Assembly: GCF_001017575.1 (NCBI RefSeq) | Contig: NZ_CP011372.1 | Coordinates: forward strand, 1,302,001 to 1,366,000 | Length of the DNA stretch: 64,000 nucleotides | Origin: Campylobacter lari | Lineage (GTDB): Bacteria > Campylobacterota > Campylobacteria > Campylobacterales > Campylobacteraceae | Direction: 5' to 3' | Shown: positions 34,260 through 44,390 of the stretch, piece by piece | Layout of the letters: every line of letters begins with the position of its first letter | Numbering within the stretch: position 1 is the stretch's first letter | Made by a program: the position numbers and the translations under genes | The notes under the pieces: model-generated | Databases searched by the model: none | What the model was told of the DNA's origin: nothing | What the model saw: only the letters and a program-made list of their open reading frames with translations

Positions 34260-37085
34260 TTATTTTTTTGTGTTTTTTAACTCTAAATTTAGATAATACC
34301 CCGTATAAGAACCACTTTTTTCATGATTTTTTGCAAGCTCTTCAACGCTACCTTTAGCTATAACCTTACCACCTTTAACCCCACCTTCAGGTCCCATATC
34401 GATGATATAATCAGCATTTTTAATCACATCTAAATTATGCTCTATCACAAACACACTATTTCCAAGATCAACTAAATGTTGCAAAACTAAAATAAGCTTA
34501 TTAACATCTTCAAAATGAAGTCCTGTTGTAGGTTCATCTAAAATATAAAGAGTTTTTCCCGTATCGCTTCTGCTTAATTCTTTGGCTAGCTTAATACGCT
34601 GAGCCTCCCCACCACTTAAAGTAGTTGCATTTTGTCCTAAGGTAAGATAATCAAGCCCAACTTTTACCAAAGTATCAAGCTTTTGCTTTATCTTTGGCAC
34701 AGAAGTAAAAAACTCACTTGCTTCAATAATACTCATATTTAAAACATCAGCTATGCTTTTACCTTTATATTTGATCTCTAAAGTTGCATCATTATATCTT
34801 TTACCATTACAAACATCACAAGTTACCATCACATCAGGCAAAAAGTGCATTTCGATTTTAATTTCACCATCGCCACTACACTTTTCACATCTTCCACCTT
34901 TAACATTAAAAGAAAAACGCCCTGCTTTATAACCTCGCATTTTAGCTTCTTTAGTAGCTGCAAAAAGATTACGAATTTCATCCATAGCGCCTGTATAAGT
35001 AGCAGGATTTGAACGTGGGGTGCGACCTATAGGACTTTGATCAAGATAAATCACTTTATCAAGTTTTTCCAAACCTTCTATTTTAGCTCCACTTAGTTTT
35101 TTAACTTTTTTAGCACGGTTAAGCTCTTCTTTTGCAAATGGAAGCAAAGTTTGTAAAATTAATGAGCTTTTACCACTTCCTGAAACACCTGTAATTGCTA
35201 CAAGATTGTGTAATGGAAAATCTACACTTAAATTTTGAATATTATTAATACTCACATCTTTTAAACTAATAAAATCTTTTTGTTCTCTATTTTTTTGATG
35301 AGCAATTTGCTTTTTGCCACTCATATAAAGGGCGGTTTGACTTTTGCTTTTTAATAATTCTTTATAAGTCCCACTAAATACTACCTCACCGCCAAATTTA
35401 CCAGCATTTGGACCAATATCTACGATAAAATCTGCCTCTTCTATGGTCATTTTATCATGCTCAACTACGATTAAAGTATTACCCTTTTGCTGAAGATTTC
35501 TTAAAGTTTTAATGAGTTTTGCCGTATCTCGCTCATGCAAACCAATGCTAGGCTCATCTAAAACATACATTACTCCACTTAAACCACTACCAATTTGAGA
35601 TGCTATACGAATTCTTTGAGCCTCACCCCCACTAATGGTTCTTGCATCACGCCCTAAAGATAAATACCCAAGTCCTACATCATAAAGAAAAAATAATCTT
35701 TCATTAATTTCTTTAAAAATAGGTTTAGCTATCAATCTTTCTTGCTCACTCAAATACGCAAAATTAGCTTCTTTTGAAAAAAATGCAGTGGTATTTTCTA
35801 TGCTCATATCTAAAATTTCACCCAAATTTTTTTCAGCTACTTTTACAGCTAAACTCTCAGCTCTTAAACGATGACCATTGCAATCTTTACAAGTTTTTTC
35901 GCTCATATACTCGCTTAAATCTTTTTCATCTTTTAGCATTTCATAGGCATATTTAACCGCACCTTCAAATTTGCGATTTAAACGATGTCTTTTCCATAAA
36001 AAGTTAATTTCTTTGGCATTACCATAAAGTACTAGACGCTTTTCTTCTTCACTTAACTCATTATATGGAATTTTTACCCTGATATCATTTTGCTCACAAA
36101 AAGCCATTAAAAACTTATAATAATAACTTTTATTAAACCCATATAAAAGCTTTATAGCTCCTGCTTCTAAGCTTAATTCTTCATTGATAAGCTTTTTCAT
36201 ATCTAGCGTATATCTTATACCAAGACCATCACAACTTGGACAAGCGCCTTTTGGAGAATTAAAAGAAAAACTCAAAGGCTCAAGCAAAGGAAAAGAAATT
36301 TTACAATCAAAACAAGCATTATGCTCACTATAATGAAAATGTTTAGGTATATCTAATTCTTCATTATTCAAAACTTCAATTTCCACTTCACCAAAGCTCT
36401 CACTAAGACCTTTTTCTATATCGCTTGCAAGTCTTGCTAGCATATCATCTTGCACTTCAAGCCTATCTATTACAAGTTTTATTGTATGTTTTTTGGTTTT
36501 AGCAAGCTCAATATCCTCATCAAGACGTGTTAAAACCCCATCAATTTGCGCTCTAACATAGCCTTTTGCGACTAAATTTTCCAAAAGATCTGCAAAAGTT
36601 CCCTTTTTTTCTTTAATCAACGGTGCATAAATGATGATTTTTGCCCCTTTTGGAAGCTTTAAGATTTCACCTACGATATCTGCTGCACTCATAGATGAGA
36701 TTTTTTGGCCACATTGATGACAATGTTGTGAGCCAATCCTTGCATACAAAAGTCTTAAATAATCATAAATTTCAGTAATAGTTCCAACAGTTGATCGAGG
36801 ATTTTTAGAAGTTGTTTTTTGATCAATAGCAATAGCAGGAGTTAAACCTTCTATTTTATCAACATTTGGCTTACCCACTTTATCTAAAAACTGCCTTGCA
36901 TAAGCACTTAAACTTTCAATATAGCGACGTTGTCCTTCTGCATAAAGCGTGCCAAAGGCTAAAGTGGATTTACCACTTCCACTAAGTCCTGTAAATACTA
37001 TGAGTTTATTTTTAGGAATTTCTAGGTTGATATTTTTAAGATTATTTTCCTTAGCACCAATGATACTTATTTTGTCATTATTCAT
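34260..37085 (-). CDS. uvrA: excinuclease ABC subunit A
   Basis: This 941-residue protein has two ABC ATPase modules: Walker A FTGLSGSGKSTLAFG near 30 and ITGVSGSGKSSLILQ near 640, signature LSGGEAQRI in each half (near 490 and 825), and zinc-binding Cys pairs (CHQCGQK, CFDCKIS with CPSCDG, CEKCSGDGEI with CDVCNG). It finds bulky DNA lesions for nucleotide excision repair with UvrB. Last gene of the minus-strand block, 21 bases after serC. Confidence 0.97.
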   Translation of the reverse strand: MNNDKISIIGAKENNLKNINLEIPKNKLIVFTGLSGSGKSTLAFGTLYAEGQRRYIESLSAYARQFLDKVGKPNVDKIEGLTPAIAIDQKTTSKNPRSTVGTITEIYDYLRLLYARIGSQHCHQCGQKISSMSAADIVGEILKLPKGAKIIIYAPLIKEKKGTFADLLENLVAKGYVRAQIDGVLTRLDEDIELAKTKKHTIKLVIDRLEVQDDMLARLASDIEKGLSESFGEVEIEVLNNEELDIPKHFHYSEHNACFDCKISFPLLEPLSFSFNSPKGACPSCDGLGIRYTLDMKKLINEELSLEAGAIKLLYGFNKSYYYKFLMAFCEQNDIRVKIPYNELSEEEKRLVLYGNAKEINFLWKRHRLNRKFEGAVKYAYEMLKDEKDLSEYMSEKTCKDCNGHRLRAESLAVKVAEKNLGEILDMSIENTTAFFSKEANFAYLSEQERLIAKPIFKEINERLFFLYDVGLGYLSLGRDARTISGGEAQRIRIASQIGSGLSGVMYVLDEPSIGLHERDTAKLIKTLRNLQQKGNTLIVVEHDKMTIEEADFIVDIGPNAGKFGGEVVFSGTYKELLKSKSQTALYMSGKKQIAHQKNREQKDFISLKDVSINNIQNLSVDFPLHNLVAITGVSGSGKSSLILQTLLPFAKEELNRAKKVKKLSGAKIEGLEKLDKVIYLDQSPIGRTPRSNPATYTGAMDEIRNLFAATKEAKMRGYKAGRFSFNVKGGRCEKCSGDGEIKIEMHFLPDVMVTCDVCNGKRYNDATLEIKYKGKSIADVLNMSIIEASEFFTSVPKIKQKLDTLVKVGLDYLTLGQNATTLSGGEAQRIKLAKELSRSDTGKTLYILDEPTTGLHFEDVNKLILVLQHLVDLGNSVFVIEHNLDVIKNADYIIDMGPEGGVKGGKVIAKGSVEELAKNHEKSGSYTGYYLNLELKNTKK

Positions 37086-37106
37086 AAAAATCCTCTTTTT
37101 ACCTAA

Positions 37107-38183
37107 TCAAGCATGTTTTTTAGCAAAAGCTTTCATGAATTCACTTAACTTTTGAACCTTTTCAATGCTGATAGAATTATAAATACTAGCGCGAATTCCA
37201 CCTAAAATTTTATGCCCTTTAAGACCTATCATACCATTTTCTTCAGCTTCTTTTACAAAAACTGGCTCTAAGTTTTTATCACGATTTATGTTAAAACTAA
37301 CATTCATTAGCGATCTATCTTCTTTTTTAGCATGACCTTTATAAAAACCATTACTCTCATCAATCACATCGTATAAAATTTTAGCCTTTTGTATGTTTTG
37401 CTCATTGATTTTATCTAAACCACCTTGGTTTAAAAGCCATTTCATTTCAAGATTAAACATATATACAGCAAAGGTCGCAGGTGTATTAAATAAAGAATTA
37501 TTTTCAGCATAAACACTGTATTTTAACATACTAGGTATATTTTTGTTTTTACTACGCTCTATCATATCTTTACGCACAAATGCACAAGCAAGTCCTGAAA
37601 TTCCTGCATTTTTTTGTACTCCACCAAAAAGCATAGCAATATTAGAAAAATCTATCTTTTTAGAGAAAAAATCACTAGAAGCATCAATTATCAAAGGACT
37701 TTTAGTCTTTGGATAGTTTTTATACTGAGTTCCATAAATGGTATTGTTAGAGCATATATAAGCATAATCTGCATTATCGCTAAATTCAAATTGTGGGATA
37801 TGATCAAACTCACTTTCTTGGCTACTTGCTACTATTTTTGTATTTACTCCTAAAATTTCAGCCTCTTTAATAGCCTTTTTAGTCCAAACTCCTGTATTAA
37901 CAAATTCACAAACTCCACCCATATATAAATTCATAGGTATCATAGCAAATTGCAAACTAGCTCCACCTTGCATTAAAAGCACTTCATAATCATCATTTAC
38001 ACCATAAAGCTCTTTTGCCATTTTAATAGCTTCAAAATGCACTTCTTCAAAAACCCTTCCACGATGAGAAACTTCCATAATAGAAAAGCCTTTGCCATGA
38101 TAATCAAACAAATGCTCCTGTGCTTCTTTTAAAACCTCATCAGGCAGATTTGAAGGACCTGCACTAAAATTCATTACTCTCAT
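37107..38183 (-). CDS. serC: phosphoserine aminotransferase
   Basis: This 358-residue class V aminotransferase reads [18 protein letters not shown] at the start and has [15 protein letters not shown] near 190, with the pyridoxal Lys. It converts phosphohydroxypyruvate to phosphoserine and can also serve pyridoxine synthesis. GGAG before ATG at 38183 supports the first Met over one three codons on. serB for the last serine step is also in this window. Confidence 0.95.
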   Translation of the reverse strand: MRVMNFSAGPSNLPDEVLKEAQEHLFDYHGKGFSIMEVSHRGRVFEEVHFEAIKMAKELYGVNDDYEVLLMQGGASLQFAMIPMNLYMGGVCEFVNTGVWTKKAIKEAEILGVNTKIVASSQESEFDHIPQFEFSDNADYAYICSNNTIYGTQYKNYPKTKSPLIIDASSDFFSKKIDFSNIAMLFGGVQKNAGISGLACAFVRKDMIERSKNKNIPSMLKYSVYAENNSLFNTPATFAVYMFNLEMKWLLNQGGLDKINEQNIQKAKILYDVIDESNGFYKGHAKKEDRSLMNVSFNINRDKNLEPVFVKEAEENGMIGLKGHKILGGIRASIYNSISIEKVQKLSEFMKAFAKKHA

Positions 38184-38195
38184 TTTGTCTCCTTT

Positions 38196-39359
38196 TTATA
38201 GTATTTGGGCTTCTTTGCTCTCATTTATTGAGCAAAGTTTTATAATATCTCCCTTTTTTAGTTTTTCTAGAGAGATATTTTTGCCATCTTTTTGTAAATT
38301 TATCAAATTTTTACTTTTATCAAAGAAATTTTTATGTTGAGTTAAAAGTTCCTCAAAATTATCAAGCTTGTTTTCATAATTTAATAATTTTAAATTTAAA
38401 ACGCTCTTTAGTTGACTTTGTAAAAAATCAAGTTTTTGTTTTCTAAGAAAAAAAGCATTTTCTAAAGATTTAGCTTTGGCTAAATTTTGCAAGTGATCAA
38501 TTTTGTTTTGATAAAACTTAAGATGATTTAACATTTGGTTTTTAAAACGCATAGCAAGCTCATCAAGTCCTTGTTCTAAGCTGAGTTTATTTGGAAAAAT
38601 CATGTCAATAGCCGCACTTGGAGTTGGTGCTCTTAAATCTGCTACAAAATCACTAATAACATAATCAATCTCATGTCCAATAGCAGAAACAACAGGTGTT
38701 TTTAAAGAAAAAATACATCTTGCAAGTTCTTCATCATTAAAACAAAACAAATCCTCTCTACTCCCGCCACCTCTTGCTAAAATAATCGCATCTAAATTAT
38801 ACTCATCAGCTTTTTTTAAAGCATTTATCAAAGAATTTGGAGCACTTTGTCCTTGAGTGAGAGCATTAAAAATAGTTATTTTACAAAGATTGTATTCCTT
38901 TTGTGAAATTAGCTTTAGCATATCTTGCAAAGCTGCTGAAGTAAAAGAAGTGATTATGCCTATTTTTTTAGGAAATTTAACAATGCTTTTTTTAACATTT
39001 GTATCAAACAAGCCTTCTTTTTCAAGCTTTTCTTTTAGGGCTAAAAATTTAGCTTCTAAATCCCCAAGGCTTGTTTTTTGCATACTTTTAGCGATAAATT
39101 GATACCTACCACTTGCTTCATATAAACTCACATAACCTCTAAGATCGAGCATATCACCAACCTTAGGTTTAGCTTGAACAAATTGATTAAAGCCTTTAAA
39201 CATCACACAAGCTATGCTTGATTTTTCATCTTTTAAATCAAAATACCAATGCCCTGAACTATGAATGGTAATTTTAGAAATTTCCCCACTAAGCTCTATA
39301 TCATCAAGATGAAATTCTAATAAACTTTTAGCCTTTAAATTAAGTTCTGAAACTTTCAT
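38196..39359 (-). CDS. xseA: exodeoxyribonuclease VII large subunit
   Basis: This 387-residue protein has an N-terminal OB-fold (LDDIELSGEISKITIHSSGH), then the nuclease core with IGIITSFTSAALQDML near 140, ILARGGGSREDLFCFNDEE near 195 and SAIGHEIDYVISDFVAD near 230, and a coiled-coil C-terminus. ATG at 39359 is chosen because it overlaps the ubiE stop as ATGA and starts the conserved KVSELN; an earlier codon would overlap ubiE more. It degrades single-stranded DNA with XseB, which is not in the window. Confidence 0.95.
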   Translation of the reverse strand: MKVSELNLKAKSLLEFHLDDIELSGEISKITIHSSGHWYFDLKDEKSSIACVMFKGFNQFVQAKPKVGDMLDLRGYVSLYEASGRYQFIAKSMQKTSLGDLEAKFLALKEKLEKEGLFDTNVKKSIVKFPKKIGIITSFTSAALQDMLKLISQKEYNLCKITIFNALTQGQSAPNSLINALKKADEYNLDAIILARGGGSREDLFCFNDEELARCIFSLKTPVVSAIGHEIDYVISDFVADLRAPTPSAAIDMIFPNKLSLEQGLDELAMRFKNQMLNHLKFYQNKIDHLQNLAKAKSLENAFFLRKQKLDFLQSQLKSVLNLKLLNYENKLDNFEELLTQHKNFFDKSKNLINLQKDGKNISLEKLKKGDIIKLCSINESKEAQIL

Positions 39360-40057
39360 TTTTTTCTTGCAATAAACATAGAGCAAACACCAAAACTAAA
39401 GCTTTTATACTCTAGCATTTCAAAATGCCCACTCAATTCTTTAATAAATTCTTCTTTGCTTAAAAAATCTTCTATAGAATTTGGTAAATACTCATAAGCA
39501 CTATAATTTTTACTGATAAATCCACCCACTTTTGGCAAAATATTTTTTAAGTAAAAATCTCTACAAGCAGCTATAAAACCACCCTGCTCTCTTTTAGCAA
39601 ATTCAAGTACAAGTAAAATTCCATTCTTTTTTAACACTCTTGCAAATTCTTTTATAGCTTCTTTTCTATCTACCACATTGCGTATACCATAACTTATACT
39701 TATGATGTCTGCACTTTCATTTTCAAGTGGAAGTTCTTGTGCTTTTGCTTGCACAAAAGTCGCATCAGGGATTTTTTTCTTAGCCACTTCAAGCATACCC
39801 GCACTTGGATCAACCCCTTTTATGCTAATGATATTTTTATTTGCCCTTAAGGCTTGATTTTGCCATTCTATAATCATATCGCCCGTACCACAAGCTACAT
39901 CAATAATATCAAGTTCATTATTAGAAAATTTAAAAACATCCAAACAAGCTTTTTTTCTCCAACTCACATCACTTCCAAAACTTAAAATTCTATTAGCTTT
40001 ATCATAAGTTGGCGCTATATCATCAAACATTTTAACTATTTTTTCTTGTTTTTGCAT
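39356..40057 (-). CDS. ubiE: demethylmenaquinone methyltransferase (UbiE/MenG)
   Basis: This 233-residue methyltransferase has the family start MFDDIAPTYDKANRILSFG, SAM motif IIDVACGTGDMIIEW near 48, and SYGIRNVVDRKEAIKEF near 120. Campylobacter has menaquinone rather than ubiquinone, so the reaction here is the last methylation of menaquinone. It lies 7 bases after the CYTH-like gene and overlaps xseA by ATGA. Confidence 0.95.
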   Translation of the reverse strand: MQKQEKIVKMFDDIAPTYDKANRILSFGSDVSWRKKACLDVFKFSNNELDIIDVACGTGDMIIEWQNQALRANKNIISIKGVDPSAGMLEVAKKKIPDATFVQAKAQELPLENESADIISISYGIRNVVDRKEAIKEFARVLKKNGILLVLEFAKREQGGFIAACRDFYLKNILPKVGGFISKNYSAYEYLPNSIEDFLSKEEFIKELSGHFEMLEYKSFSFGVCSMFIARKK

Positions 40058-40064
40058 GTGTTTC

Positions 40065-41249
40065 CTAACTATATATTTTCAATTTTTTAATGCTTTTTTC
40101 AATTTGTTTTATTATATTTTCATCATATGAAATTTGCTCTAAATGATTATATTCAAAATAATTTTTTAGTTTTTCAATACTTTTTTCTTCAAACATAGTT
40201 GTAAAATAGCATAATAAAAATTTTATTCTTTCTATTTCTTCTTCAAGATTTCTTTGAGATTTTACAATTTTTTTCTTTAAAAAAACTAATTCTTTTCTTA
40301 GTTTAAAAGCTACTTGAGACTTTAAAATTTTATTTTCTTCCCCTTGATAAAAATCACAATCATTCTTTAAAATAAAATCCATATCAAGAAAAACGTTGTT
40401 AATTTTTTCATCACTTAAAATAAAAATATACTTTTCTAATTCAAATTTATAATTTTTATCGCCATATACTTGTTTTTCTAAATTTAAAATATAATTTTGA
40501 AGCTTATTTTGAATACTTTTTTCAAAAAGAGCACTGAAAAACTCAAAGAAGATACAAATTTGCCTAAGGCTTATAAAAAATTGCTCTAAACTTTCAAAAG
40601 TCAATTTTTGTAAAAAATTTAATCTATCATTTTTTAATCTTTTTAAAAGCACAAAAAGTAAAATTTTACCCGCTTCAAAACTTTGAATTTGACTTGGAAA
40701 ATACAAACTAATGTCTTCTTGCTTGTCTAAAATTTTAATACATTTTACACTATCAAAGGTCTTTGAAAAATCTCCATATAATGCTAAATTTTTACTATAA
40801 AAATTTTCATCATCTGTGATTTCTTTATAGCTTTGTAAAAAATGGGGTAAATTAAAACATCTTGCTTGTTCAAAAGTAGAAAAAATAACTTTTAAAATAA
40901 TTAAATCTTGCAAATTATTTTTAAATTTATAAAGAAAAAACCAAATACCATTAATCTCAAAACTAATTCTAGTTTTTTTAATGATACCCCCTATAGCATT
41001 TTTACTTTGGCATTTAAATTCTTTTTTAGAGAGTTTATGAGTTTTTTTATCTATAATATCGTGTAGTTTATAAAGTGAAAATTGATGATAACTTTGATTG
41101 ATTTTTTTATATTTAATATCACAAAAAGGACTTATACGCGTAAAAAAAACGCGTATTTTATCCTTAGAATAAGCAATTTTTTCTTCTTTTAAAATTTTTA
41201 TAAAGTCATCATTTTTGAGTAAAAAGCGTCTTTGGACTTCACAAACCAT
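40065..41249 (-). CDS. CYTH-like protein with helical, CHAD-like C-terminus (Cj0323-like)
   Basis: A poorly conserved protein. The N-terminus VCEVQRRFLLKNDDF resembles the ExExK/RF start of CYTH triphosphate-tunnel enzymes, and later strands carry many Lys and Arg as in that fold. The C-terminal half is alpha-helical with LEQFFISLRQICIFFEFFSAL, reminiscent of CHAD domains, which bind polyphosphate. CYTH-CHAD proteins are linked to inorganic polyphosphate, but the key residues are only partly visible, so function is uncertain. ATG at 41249, one base after the perR stop, gives 394 residues and is preferred over a start nine codons earlier that would overlap perR. Confidence 0.6.
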   Translation of the reverse strand: MVCEVQRRFLLKNDDFIKILKEEKIAYSKDKIRVFFTRISPFCDIKYKKINQSYHQFSLYKLHDIIDKKTHKLSKKEFKCQSKNAIGGIIKKTRISFEINGIWFFLYKFKNNLQDLIILKVIFSTFEQARCFNLPHFLQSYKEITDDENFYSKNLALYGDFSKTFDSVKCIKILDKQEDISLYFPSQIQSFEAGKILLFVLLKRLKNDRLNFLQKLTFESLEQFFISLRQICIFFEFFSALFEKSIQNKLQNYILNLEKQVYGDKNYKFELEKYIFILSDEKINNVFLDMDFILKNDCDFYQGEENKILKSQVAFKLRKELVFLKKKIVKSQRNLEEEIERIKFLLCYFTTMFEEKSIEKLKNYFEYNHLEQISYDENIIKQIEKSIKKLKIYS

Positions 41250-41250
41250 T

Positions 41251-41664
41251 TTATTTTTTACAAGCTTTACAACCATTTACATGGGCAAAAACACCAAGAT
41301 AATCAATAATATTACCGATTTTTTTCTCGAGTTCTTCTTGGTATTTATTAAGCCCACTATCTTCATAACACACATCTTCTATATGATTACACTTACTACA
41401 AACTACATGAATATGTGGATATTCATAAATATCATAACAAGTTTTTTGATTTGGAGTGTTAATTTCTACCACCAAACCTTGCTCTTTTAAGGTGTTTAAA
41501 TTTTTATATACCGTAGCCAATGAAATAGAAGGATACTCTTCCTTAATACTTTCATATAAAGATTCAATATTAGGATGTTCATGGCGTTTTAAAATTTTCA
41601 AAATACAAAGTCTTTGTGGAGTAGCTTTTAAATCACAATTTTTAAGCATTTGAATAAGTTCCAT
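41251..41664 (-). CDS. perR: Fur-family peroxide regulator PerR
   Basis: This 137-residue Fur-family repressor has a winged helix with KATPQRLCILKIL and SLATVYKNLNTLKEQGLV, a dimerisation domain with HIHVVCSKCNHIEDV, and a second Cys pair GCKACKK at the end that together with the first binds structural zinc. Length and double CxxC fit PerR rather than the longer Campylobacter Fur. It represses peroxide genes such as ahpC and katA. Its promoter is overlapped by an inverted repeat, consistent with self-repression as known in C. jejuni. Confidence 0.88.
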   Translation of the reverse strand: MELIQMLKNCDLKATPQRLCILKILKRHEHPNIESLYESIKEEYPSISLATVYKNLNTLKEQGLVVEINTPNQKTCYDIYEYPHIHVVCSKCNHIEDVCYEDSGLNKYQEELEKKIGNIIDYLGVFAHVNGCKACKK

Positions 41665-41689
41665 AATAAATTCTCCAATATTTTTTAAT

Positions 41690-41695
41690 AGTATA
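41690..41695 (-). promoter_or_regulatory. -10 box for perR
   Basis: TATACT on the minus strand (in GCGTTATACTATT), 26 bases before the perR ATG. Confidence 0.55.
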
Positions 41696-41698
41696 ACG

Positions 41699-41730
41699 CT
41701 TTTATTATAAAAAAATAATTATATTAAAAG
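41699..41730. promoter_or_regulatory. inverted repeat over the perR promoter, candidate PerR box
   Basis: CTTTTATTATAA (41699-41710) and TTATATTAAAAG (41719-41730) are inverted copies with one mismatch and an 8-base spacer. They lie immediately upstream of the perR -10, where a repressor would block RNA polymerase. Confidence 0.5.
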
Positions 41731-41744
41731 ATATTTTTTATCCT

Positions 41745-43574
41745 TTAATAACTTTTGATTTTTTTACATAAAGAATCAATATCAAGCTCTAAAAATTTCT
41801 CCACTTCATTTGTTTTACCGTGAGTTATGAATTGATCTTCAAATTCAAAACTTACTAGTTTTATATGACAAAGTTTTTCTTTTTGTAAAAAATTTGCAAT
41901 TAAACTTCCCACCCCGCCTATCTTAACACTATCTGAAAAAACAAACCAAGCTTTTGTGTCTTTTGCTAATTCTTTTAAAAGCTCTTCATCTAAAGGTTTT
42001 GCAAAAATCAAATCTATTAAGCTCGCATAATCTAAACCAAGTTTATCTAAAACTAATTTTGCCTTAGCTACACCTTGACCAAAACCTAAAAACACTTTAT
42101 CGCTTTGTGTTTTAGATAAAATCTGAGCTTTTGCAAGTTTTATTTCGCATGGTTTAAAATCATCATCTAATAAAAAATTACCCCTAGGGTAACGAAAAGC
42201 AAAAACACCTTGATGAAAATAAGCATATTCCATGATTTTTTCCATCATAGCCTCATCTCTTGGAGCCACTAGAGTAACGTTTGGAATAGCACTTAAAAAA
42301 CTAACATCAAAAACACCCTGATGTGTCTCTCCATCTTCTCCTACAATTCCTGCTCTATCCATAGCTATAACTACGTTTAAATTCATAATAGCACAATCAT
42401 GAATTACTTGATCATACGCCCTTTGCATAAAAGTACTATAAATTGCTATAAAAGGTTTAAAACCTTCTTTGGCCATAGCCGCCATAGAAGTAACTGCATG
42501 TTGTTCTGCAATTGCAACATCCCAAAAGCGTTCAGGATATTTTTCCATTAATTTATCAAGTCCAGTTCCACTTGGCATAGCAGCAGTTACACCCACTATA
42601 TTTTCATATTTTTGAGCTAAATTTAAAAGTGTATTTGAAAAAATTTCTGTAGCGCTTTTTTTGCTTACATTTGCTTTTAAACTCTCCCCGCTACTTCTAT
42701 CAAAAGCACCTACCCCATGCCATTTAGCATTTTTTCCCTCAGCTAATGCATAGCCTTTGCCTTTGATAGTTTGCGCATGCACAACGCAAGGTTTATTTAT
42801 AGCTTTTGCTTGATTTAATGCATTAATAACTTCATTTAAATTATGTCCGTCAATAGGTCCAATATATTCAAGCCCTAGTTCTTCAAACAAAAGTCCAGGT
42901 GTAATAAGTCTTAAACCCTCTTCAAAACGCTTTGCCATATAAGAAGCACCTTGAGGAAAGTATTCTAAAAGATTTTCTATGCGTTTTTTAAATTTTTGAT
43001 AAAACTGCGTTGCCATTGCTTGAGAAAGGTATTTTGAAATAGCCCCAATTGGCCTTGAAATACTCATTTCATTATCATTTAAAATGATCACACAAGGATA
43101 TTCTCTATCACCAAGCTCATTTAAGGCTTCATATGCCATACCCGCACTTAGCGCTCCATCACCTATTAATACAACAGGCAAGCGGTCTTCTTTTTTTAAT
43201 CTTATAGCCTTGCAAGCTCCAACCGCTAAAGATATAGAAGTACTTGAATGTCCTGCTACAAAATAATCCCCCTCATCAGGCTTGGTATAGCCACTTAAAC
43301 CATTAAACTGTCTTAGAGTGTGAAAATTATTTATTTTACCACTTAAAAGCTTATGCGGATAAGATTGATGTGAAACATCAAAAATAAAAGGATCTTTTTG
43401 TGCATTAAAAACATAATGCATTCCTATGCTAAGTTCTACAACCCCTAAATTAGAGCTTAAATGTCCACCATTTTTACTTACTGTATCTATAATAACTTCA
43501 CGCAAATTATTAGCTAAATTTTCTAGCTCTTTAATTTGCATATTTTTAATATTTAAGTTATTTAAATCTATCAT
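41745..43574 (-). CDS. dxs: 1-deoxy-D-xylulose-5-phosphate synthase
   Basis: This 609-residue thiamine-diphosphate enzyme has GHLSSNLGVVELSIGMH near 38, the cofactor motif GDGALSAGMAYEALN near 139, and AIAEQHAVTSMAAMAKEGF near 355. It joins pyruvate and glyceraldehyde 3-phosphate in the first step of the MEP isoprenoid pathway. It overlaps fliH by ATGA, so it sits at the end of a flagellar gene string, as I recall for C. jejuni too. Confidence 0.97.
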   Translation of the reverse strand: MIDLNNLNIKNMQIKELENLANNLREVIIDTVSKNGGHLSSNLGVVELSIGMHYVFNAQKDPFIFDVSHQSYPHKLLSGKINNFHTLRQFNGLSGYTKPDEGDYFVAGHSSTSISLAVGACKAIRLKKEDRLPVVLIGDGALSAGMAYEALNELGDREYPCVIILNDNEMSISRPIGAISKYLSQAMATQFYQKFKKRIENLLEYFPQGASYMAKRFEEGLRLITPGLLFEELGLEYIGPIDGHNLNEVINALNQAKAINKPCVVHAQTIKGKGYALAEGKNAKWHGVGAFDRSSGESLKANVSKKSATEIFSNTLLNLAQKYENIVGVTAAMPSGTGLDKLMEKYPERFWDVAIAEQHAVTSMAAMAKEGFKPFIAIYSTFMQRAYDQVIHDCAIMNLNVVIAMDRAGIVGEDGETHQGVFDVSFLSAIPNVTLVAPRDEAMMEKIMEYAYFHQGVFAFRYPRGNFLLDDDFKPCEIKLAKAQILSKTQSDKVFLGFGQGVAKAKLVLDKLGLDYASLIDLIFAKPLDEELLKELAKDTKAWFVFSDSVKIGGVGSLIANFLQKEKLCHIKLVSFEFEDQFITHGKTNEVEKFLELDIDSLCKKIKSY

Positions 43575-44386
43575 TCATTAACCATATTTTTGATTTTTTG
43601 CAAACGATTATTAAGGTTTGACTCTATATTGCCTGCATCACTTAATATTAAAATACTCCCCTTATTAATCGCATCATCAAGACTAAATTTGATATTACTT
43701 TGCTCTTGTAAATGTGTTTTTACATACTCAAAATCATCAGGATTTAGCTTTAATTCTATCTTAGTAGCATTTTTAAGCTCACTCATAAGTTCTTTTGCCA
43801 AATTTAAAGCTATAAGTGAAGAATTTTCCTCAAGTTCTTTTGCAATCACCTCTTTTGCTATAATCACAGCAGTATCAGCTAATTCTTTTTCATTTTTAGA
43901 TAAAAACTCATTTAAATTTTGTACTGTATTTTCAAGCTTTTCTACACTTTTTAAGTATTTTTCTTTTAAAGCTTCTAATTCACTTTCAAAATTTTTTTGA
44001 GCTTGCTCATAACCTTCTTTGGTAAATTTTTCTTTTGCATGCTCTAATTCTGCATTTAAGCGATTGTTAAATTCAGCTTCTTGACTTTCTATTTGCATTT
44101 GTAACTTAATGATATTTCCTGACATTTCATCAGTTTTTTTAAGTAAATCTTCCACAAAATCAGGTTGGATTTGTGGTTGTGGGGCTTGTGGGATAGTTTC
44201 TACTGTTTGATTTTCTACTGCTTGTTGAGTTGTATTTTGGACAGGAGAGACTTGATTTATAGTTTGAGTTTCTTCTTGTTTTTGTTCCTCATTAGAAGAC
44301 ATTTCGCTCATAACTTTAAAATGATAACCCTCAACTACATGAGCAGAAATGTTTTCAGGTGAAATTACATTGGTTAATTTAGCCAT
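43571..44386 (-). CDS. fliH: flagellar export regulator FliH
   Basis: This 271-residue protein has a low-complexity Gln/Pro/Thr-rich region (residues 33-80), a long central coiled coil (about 90-165, NRLNAELEHAKEKFTKEG) and the conserved C-terminal FliH/HrpE domain (ADTAVIIAKEVIAKELEEN). FliH binds the FliI ATPase and holds it at the export gate. It lies four bases after fliG and overlaps dxs. Confidence 0.92.
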   Translation of the reverse strand: MAKLTNVISPENISAHVVEGYHFKVMSEMSSNEEQKQEETQTINQVSPVQNTTQQAVENQTVETIPQAPQPQIQPDFVEDLLKKTDEMSGNIIKLQMQIESQEAEFNNRLNAELEHAKEKFTKEGYEQAQKNFESELEALKEKYLKSVEKLENTVQNLNEFLSKNEKELADTAVIIAKEVIAKELEENSSLIALNLAKELMSELKNATKIELKLNPDDFEYVKTHLQEQSNIKFSLDDAINKGSILILSDAGNIESNLNNRLQKIKNMVNE

Positions 44387-44390
44387 AATC

